Program-made: the position numbers and the translations under genes
Source of the DNA: Planctomicrobium sp051465645
Lineage (GTDB): Bacteria; Planctomycetota; Planctomycetia; Planctomycetales; Planctomycetaceae
Reading direction: 5' to 3'
DNA length: 64,000 nucleotides
Assembly: GCF_051465645.1 (NCBI RefSeq)
Contig: NZ_CP195790.1
Span: 4,960,001-5,024,000 of the forward strand
In this document: piece by piece, positions 59,859-64,000 of the stretch
Layout of the letters: each line of letters starts with the position of its first letter
Numbering within the stretch: the first letter of the stretch is position 1
Notes under the pieces: generated by a model
Databases searched by the model: none
What the model saw: only the letters and a program-made list of their open reading frames with translations
What the model was told of the DNA's origin: nothing

Positions 59859-61046
59859 TTATGGAGTCCCCGTTGCCGGTGCGCTGTGCATCATCTGGTT
59901 GAACGCATTGGGATCAAACGCATCTTTTCGGTTTTGCTTGCGGATCTGTTGCAGTTCCGGAGTGTTCTGACTCTGGATTAACGACATTGGAGCCGATGGC
60001 AGCGTCGCCGGGGGACTCGCAGTCCTCTCGGTGCCGGAAGTCTGAATGCCGGGTGTTTGCACACTTGCTGGTTGAATGCCGGAGGCTGATCTCACACCAG
60101 CGGGAGTGGTGTGAGATGCCTGCTGAATCGGCGAAGCTGCTGCTGGCTGCGGTGTCATACCGGCTGGTCGCTCCTGGGCCATTTGAATGACCCATTGTTC
60201 CAGTAATTTGTACTGTGCGTGACGATTTGCAGCGAAGATATTCTGGTGGTGACGTGTCTTCTCGCACGGTTTAATGAGGAGCGGACTCTGTTTTGGATTG
60301 TCGTAGTCGATCCATTCCAGCAGCACACGGACATTACTTTCGCTCGCCAGACGTAAGTTTCGGGACGAAAGACGCACGTTGGTCAGTTTCAACTGATTCT
60401 GTGATATTTGTCCGTGACAGTTTCCATTCCCGCAGGCGTTCATGAGTAATGGCTGAACCTGATTGACGAAGTCGAGTTGCGGTTTCAGCGGTGCCCCCGT
60501 CTCGACACGTCCTCTCTCGGCAGCGGATGCGAGTTGCGGGATTGCGGTCATCTGCAATTTTTCAGCAGACAACTGTGGCTGTTGAGTCTGGACGATCCGA
60601 TCGAGTTTTTGAAGCAAAGCAACAGCTTCACTTCGGGTCGGTTCCAGTTTCAACGCGGATTGGACTTCTGTGTATGCCTGCGACCAGAGGCCGTTCGTGA
60701 CGCACCATTCGGCCAGCATCAGATGGGATTCTGCCGACGGAGTCCGGAAACTGTCACGGTAGGCTTCATAGGCAGCGACAAGATTGATCGCAGTGACACT
60801 GATTTGATCGAACGGAAGAATGACTTTGTTGCCATCCGGTTGTTCAATGCGATACCCGCCTGGAACCTCTGTCATCCACCCCTGAAAAATGCGGCCATCA
60901 TTGAGGACGGCGACACTGGTTTGCTTCGGTTGTTGCGCAGGCAGAAGATTGCCGTTCCCCAATGACATCGCGACGACCGTGGCGGCCGTTGCGAGTTTCA
61001 AGGAAGCAACACGAAGGATGGCTGGAAAATTTCGCAGATCGGGCAT
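59859..61046 (-). CDS. Secreted protein with a cytochrome-like CxnCH motif and a Pro/Ser/Thr-rich tail
   Basis: ATG at 61046 (complement) follows AGGAG and gives 395 residues: signal peptide (SLKLATAATVVAMSLGNGNL, cleavage near LLPAQQ), a small N-terminal beta domain (VAVLNDGRIFQGWMTEVPGG) and an alpha-helical, TPR-like part (about 95-150). A region around NACGNGNCHGQ (about 218-226) has a CGNGNCH arrangement resembling planctomycete PSCyt-like heme motifs with a wider Cys gap. The tail of about 100 residues is rich in Pro, Ala, Ser and Thr. It is a planctomycete-type secreted protein of unknown function; heme binding is uncertain because the spacing is not the classical CxxCH. Confidence 0.75.
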   Translation of the reverse strand: MPDLRNFPAILRVASLKLATAATVVAMSLGNGNLLPAQQPKQTSVAVLNDGRIFQGWMTEVPGGYRIEQPDGNKVILPFDQISVTAINLVAAYEAYRDSFRTPSAESHLMLAEWCVTNGLWSQAYTEVQSALKLEPTRSEAVALLQKLDRIVQTQQPQLSAEKLQMTAIPQLASAAERGRVETGAPLKPQLDFVNQVQPLLMNACGNGNCHGQISQNQLKLTNVRLSSRNLRLASESNVRVLLEWIDYDNPKQSPLLIKPCEKTRHHQNIFAANRHAQYKLLEQWVIQMAQERPAGMTPQPAAASPIQQASHTTPAGVRSASGIQPASVQTPGIQTSGTERTASPPATLPSAPMSLIQSQNTPELQQIRKQNRKDAFDPNAFNQMMHSAPATGTP

Positions 61047-61371
61047 GATGTGCTCCTGTCTGGAGAAGGAGCCCGGAAGGGAACTTGAAATGTGGTCGAA
61101 GTCTCGGACTGACGCCAAATTCGGTCAAGATGCGATTCCCGGATCCCCCCAATCTGCACTTTTGTCCCATTCCGATCTGCGGGATTGGCCGATTCTTGGT
61201 CGCTGCTGGTGAAAGATGAGGGGAAATTGATAAATTGGCACAACTTCCGTCGATGAAAACGTCGCCCGCAGGGTTCACAAAGATTGTGGACCCACTGGTG
61301 GGCAGAATTGGCTCGGAACAGATCGACCACCCTAATCGGGGTCGCGAACTTCCTGGCGTTGGAGCATACGC
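61047..61371 (+). other. Intergenic region, 325 bp, no gene supported
   Basis: This divergent gap must hold promoters for the secreted CxnCH protein (minus) and the zinc-ribbon/RDD gene (plus). I see no clear motif; open frames here are short and overlap. Confidence 0.55.
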
Positions 61372-63117
61372 ATGCCGAAGATTCGATGTCAGGGTTGTCA
61401 AACGGTTCTCAACGCCCCGGAGAGTGCTCGTGGGAAGGTCATTGCCTGCCCTAAGTGCAGTACCAAATTGAAAGTCCCTGCCGGCACCGCCGCTGCGGCT
61501 CCTCAGCCTAAGAAGCAGGATCAAGCGGTCGATTTTGGCTCGCTTGATCTGGATCGGCTGAGTCAGGCCGGTGAAGAGGGAACGCAGATCTGCCCTTATT
61601 GTGCGGCAGAGCTCGATCCTGAAGATCCCGTCTGCCGTGGTTGCGGGATGAATGTGCAAACCGGCCAGATGGATCGTGGGGAACAACGTCGTCGATCGAT
61701 CAAAGGGCCGGACCCTCGCGAGTTCTATAAGAACGCATGGAAGGGCTCCTGGGAGTTTCTGCTCGAAAATACATCGATTGCTGTTCGGACAGGTCTGTTC
61801 TGGTGGTTGTTTGCCACCATCAACGCAATCTGTGCTTACATGTCCTTCGTTTATTGTAAGACGTGGCCGACGCAGTTGTTCTGGGGAAGCCTGATGCTGA
61901 TGTCGGCATCAGGGATTCCGGGATGGTTCCTGTACGTGATTCTGAAAGTGATCATGTCGTCGATCACTCGAGAACCGTTTCGGCAGGATCGCGTTCATTT
62001 CGATTTCTTCCAGTCTGTCGCCGGAGGAACGCGAACGGTCTTCTGGCCGCTGGTTGTGATTGGCCCCTTTTTGCCACTCACCTTGTTGATCTATTTGCTA
62101 CTGCTGATGACAAATAATCCACTGGCCTTCAATGCCTGGTTCTTGTTCGGTGCAGTTGCAGTGATTCAGGCGTTACCGATCATGGTCCTGCCGATCGCGC
62201 TCGTTCACATGACAACCAAGCATACTTATAAAGCCTGGATTTTATGGGAACTGCTGCAGATCTTTGTGAAGAACGTCGGCCCGACGCTGTATCTGCTTTT
62301 CATCTCAGCTCTCGCTTTTGCTCCGACACTGTTACTTGCCGGAGGAATCTTCTTCTTCCTGGGAGCCAGCAATCCGCTGGTGAGTGAAGTCATCGTTGGG
62401 GGCCCCATCGGAGAAGACAAGTTTTCGCCCGGTTTGACGGGGAATATTGCTCTGTGGATCATGAAGCTTGTCGAATTGGGAACGGCTCAGGATTCCGTTT
62501 ACTACACGATTATCAAAGGGCTCATCAATATCGCTGCAACGGCGATTGTGATGGCTCCAATTGCATTCTGTGCTGCGTTTCCGGCTGTGTTTGTGATGAA
62601 GGCGACAGGGTTGTTCGGTTACTACCAGAATCGTTCTCTGGACCTCGTGACTCGGATGCTACCGGGAACTCCAGCCACATTCTGGGTTCGCTACCTCGCT
62701 CATACCGTCGACCGATTGTTCCTGCCTCTGGCATGCTTCCTTGTGACCTCCAATCCCAAAGCGCTGATGGCGGGTTGGGCGTGCATTGCGTTTGCGGTTT
62801 TGATCTGGTTCTTTTCACCAGCACTAATTCCGTTGGCTCTATTGGGAGTGCCGCTTTACCTGTCGTGGATGTACTGGGCCGTTCAGGAGTCATCTCAGTT
62901 ACGATCGACCCTGGGGAAAGATACTTTTGGTCTGATGGTCGAAACTGAAGACGATAAAACCTTGACTCTTAAGCAGGCGACATTCAAATGGTTCTTGAGG
63001 GAACTCTGGTTTTTCTCTTTTGGTCTTCCATTTCTGCTCGCGGCATTTCATCCTGAAAAACGTGCGCTCCATGACCTCGTTACAAGAACGAAAGTTGTTT
63101 TCCGAGGAGACAAGTAA
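61372..63117 (+). CDS. Zinc-ribbon multi-pass membrane protein with a C-terminal RDD domain
   Basis: The 581-residue protein has two N-terminal ribbons: Cys6/Cys9/Cys26/Cys29 (CQGC and CPKC), and Cys74/Cys77/Cys88/Cys91 (CPYC and CRGC). A linker (95-135) leads to about nine to eleven membrane segments (e.g. LPLTLLIYLLLLMTNNPLAF, AWFLFGAVAVIQALPIMVLP, LLFISALAFAPTLLLAGGIF). The last 160 residues look like RDD: RYLAHTVDRLFLPLACFLV, RSTLGKDTFGLMVETED and EKRALHDLVTRTKVVFR. RDD proteins are proposed transporters; the ribbon-RDD form is common in planctomycetes. It precedes a MoxR gene by 163 bases. Confidence 0.88.
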   Translation: MPKIRCQGCQTVLNAPESARGKVIACPKCSTKLKVPAGTAAAAPQPKKQDQAVDFGSLDLDRLSQAGEEGTQICPYCAAELDPEDPVCRGCGMNVQTGQMDRGEQRRRSIKGPDPREFYKNAWKGSWEFLLENTSIAVRTGLFWWLFATINAICAYMSFVYCKTWPTQLFWGSLMLMSASGIPGWFLYVILKVIMSSITREPFRQDRVHFDFFQSVAGGTRTVFWPLVVIGPFLPLTLLIYLLLLMTNNPLAFNAWFLFGAVAVIQALPIMVLPIALVHMTTKHTYKAWILWELLQIFVKNVGPTLYLLFISALAFAPTLLLAGGIFFFLGASNPLVSEVIVGGPIGEDKFSPGLTGNIALWIMKLVELGTAQDSVYYTIIKGLINIAATAIVMAPIAFCAAFPAVFVMKATGLFGYYQNRSLDLVTRMLPGTPATFWVRYLAHTVDRLFLPLACFLVTSNPKALMAGWACIAFAVLIWFFSPALIPLALLGVPLYLSWMYWAVQESSQLRSTLGKDTFGLMVETEDDKTLTLKQATFKWFLRELWFFSFGLPFLLAAFHPEKRALHDLVTRTKVVFRGDK

Positions 63118-63119
63118 TT

Positions 63120-63142
63120 CACACCGGTTTGGGTCTCTTCCC
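63120..63142 (+). repeat. Possible degenerate copy of the dispersed palindromic repeat
   Basis: Just after the TAA stop of the RDD gene, ACACCGGTTTGGGTCTCTTC then CCGC resembles AGACCGGTTCGGTCTCTCAT. The stem is largely lost. Confidence 0.3.
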
Positions 63143-63280
63143 GCAGAATTGATGCGAGTGACCTGACCGTCTGTGAGTTGGATTTCTGCAAGTGATTGTC
63201 ACTGTTCAGCAACTTCGTTTACCCAACGTCCAGTATGTATCTTCAGGACGTTGATTCCCTGCAATGAGTTGGAGACACCT

Positions 63281-64000
63281 GTGAGTGATGAGCAGACCGG
63301 GTCGATTCGCCGCCTTGAAGAGAATATTGCAAAGGTTCTGCTAGGAAAGAACGAAGTCATTCGCCTGTGCGTGGTGGCGCTGCTGGCAGAGGGGCACCTG
63401 CTACTCGAAGATGCGCCAGGACTTGGGAAGACATCACTGGCCAAGGCAATTGCACACAGTTTGAATTGCAGTTTCAAACGTTTGCAGTGTACGCCGGATT
63501 TGTTGCCCAGCGACATTCTGGGAGCGAGCGTCTTTCTTCAGGGTCGGGGAGAGTTTGAGTTTCGAAAAGGACCAATCTTTACGAACGTCTTTCTCGCAGA
63601 CGAGATCAATCGCAGTACGCCACGAACTCAGAGTGCGCTGCTGGAAGCGATGATGGAACGACAGGTCACAACAGACGGGCAAACGTATCCACTGGAACGT
63701 CCGTTTCTTGTGATTGCGACTCAGAATCCCTTCGAATTCGAAGGAACTTACCCACTGCCTGAGAATCAGATGGACCGGTTCATGGTCTGTACTGAAGTCG
63801 GTTATCCGAGCCAGATGGCAGAGCGAGCGATTCTGGTCAACCATCGCCTTGGGGAGCCAGTCGAAACATTGTCGGCGGTGATGACCGGACACGATCTCGG
63901 CCGGTTGCAGCAGGCTGTGCGATCTGTCGCTGTCGAGGACTCCATTTCGGACTACATGCTCGCGTTGGCACGAGCAACGCGCGAACATAAAGAATTGAGT
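63281..64000 (+). CDS. MoxR-family AAA+ ATPase, 3' end outside the window
   Basis: The frame starts at GTG 63281 after GGAG and stays open to the last base, giving 240 residues. It has the MoxR pattern: LGKNEVIRLCVVALLAEGHL, Walker A APGLGKTSLAKA (45-56), the DLLPSDILGASVF sensor loop, GPIFTNVFLADEINRSTPRT (Walker B, 101-120), and ATQNPFEFEGTYPLPENQMD. MoxR ATPases act as chaperones that mature metal- or VWA-domain proteins and usually precede a DUF58/VWA gene. Product is partial; about a quarter of the usual 320 residues is missing. Confidence 0.93.
   Translation, partial: MSDEQTGSIRRLEENIAKVLLGKNEVIRLCVVALLAEGHLLLEDAPGLGKTSLAKAIAHSLNCSFKRLQCTPDLLPSDILGASVFLQGRGEFEFRKGPIFTNVFLADEINRSTPRTQSALLEAMMERQVTTDGQTYPLERPFLVIATQNPFEFEGTYPLPENQMDRFMVCTEVGYPSQMAERAILVNHRLGEPVETLSAVMTGHDLGRLQQAVRSVAVEDSISDYMLALARATREHKELS

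Noticed and set aside
1..64000. CRISPR arrays, insertion sequences, prophage, tRNA and rRNA genes
   Set aside because: No regularly spaced direct repeats, transposase or integrase motifs, or tRNA-like GTTCGANTC arms in a foldable context were seen.

Overview
The window reads as chromosome from a planctomycete, most like the Planctomycetaceae (Gimesia/Rubinisphaera/Planctomicrobium relatives). The evidence is a set of families typical of that phylum: two DUF1559 prepilin-like proteins each paired with a small lipoprotein, a PSCyt1/DUF1549/DUF1553 protein followed by a DUF1501 protein, cytochrome-like CxnCH proteins and many secreted proteins of unknown function. Base composition and codon use look even throughout. 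I see no transposase, integrase, prophage, CRISPR array, rRNA or tRNA.

Layout. 1-8.8 kb: the end of a secreted protein, a DUF1559 prepilin plus lipoprotein, then a PSD1/DUF1501/SGNH-hydrolase operon, probably for breakdown of external polymers. 9.3-15.8 kb: housekeeping genes (a four-domain S1 protein, a PGPGW membrane protein, an archaeal-type PheRS beta chain with an added four-Cys ribbon, a HAD hydrolase, an EEP phosphatase/nuclease). 15.9-17.5 kb: a second DUF1559-lipoprotein pair on the minus strand. 18.1-37.1 kb: a large flagellar locus read in two divergent directions. The minus arm is an HDOD-like ORF, flgL, flgK, a FlgN-like chaperone, a FlgJ-like rod-binding protein, flgI, flgH, flgA, flgG and flgF. 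The plus arm is fliL, fliM, fliN, fliO, fliP, flhA, a small membrane protein, fliA, a CGCGE mini-protein and two putative lipoproteins. It encodes the rod, P- and L-rings, hook-filament junction, switch and part of the export gate. fliQ, fliR, flhB, flhF, flhG, csrA and flagellin are not here.

37.5-50.5 kb: a Ser/Thr kinase with a small membrane protein, an enoyl-ACP reductase, coaD, a ThuA-domain protein, thiG, an NtrC-type sigma-54 regulator, three consecutive small secreted Tyr/Pro/Gly-rich proteins, a DegT-type aminotransferase and a thioredoxin-like protein. 50.5-64 kb: a fused 5-oxoprolinase/hydantoinase on the minus strand, an 880-residue TPR protein, hemB, a sugar-phosphate isomerase/epimerase, a secreted CxnCH protein, a zinc-ribbon/RDD membrane protein and the start of a MoxR ATPase running off the end.

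The most unusual signal is a short dispersed palindromic repeat (stem AGACCG/CGGTCT followed by CATG and often CCGCG), with up to eight copies. In four of them the first three bases are the stop codon of the upstream gene (DUF1559 at 1864, thiG at 42999, the sigma-54 regulator at 45046, the TPR gene at 57352). Other points worth a look: structured leaders before the pheT-like and SGNH genes, a hairpin-rich 350-bp gap upstream of the second DUF1559 gene, a FliM with no recognisable CheY-binding N-terminus, an enlarged FlgL, and the trio of secreted proteins sharing an IRISD motif.
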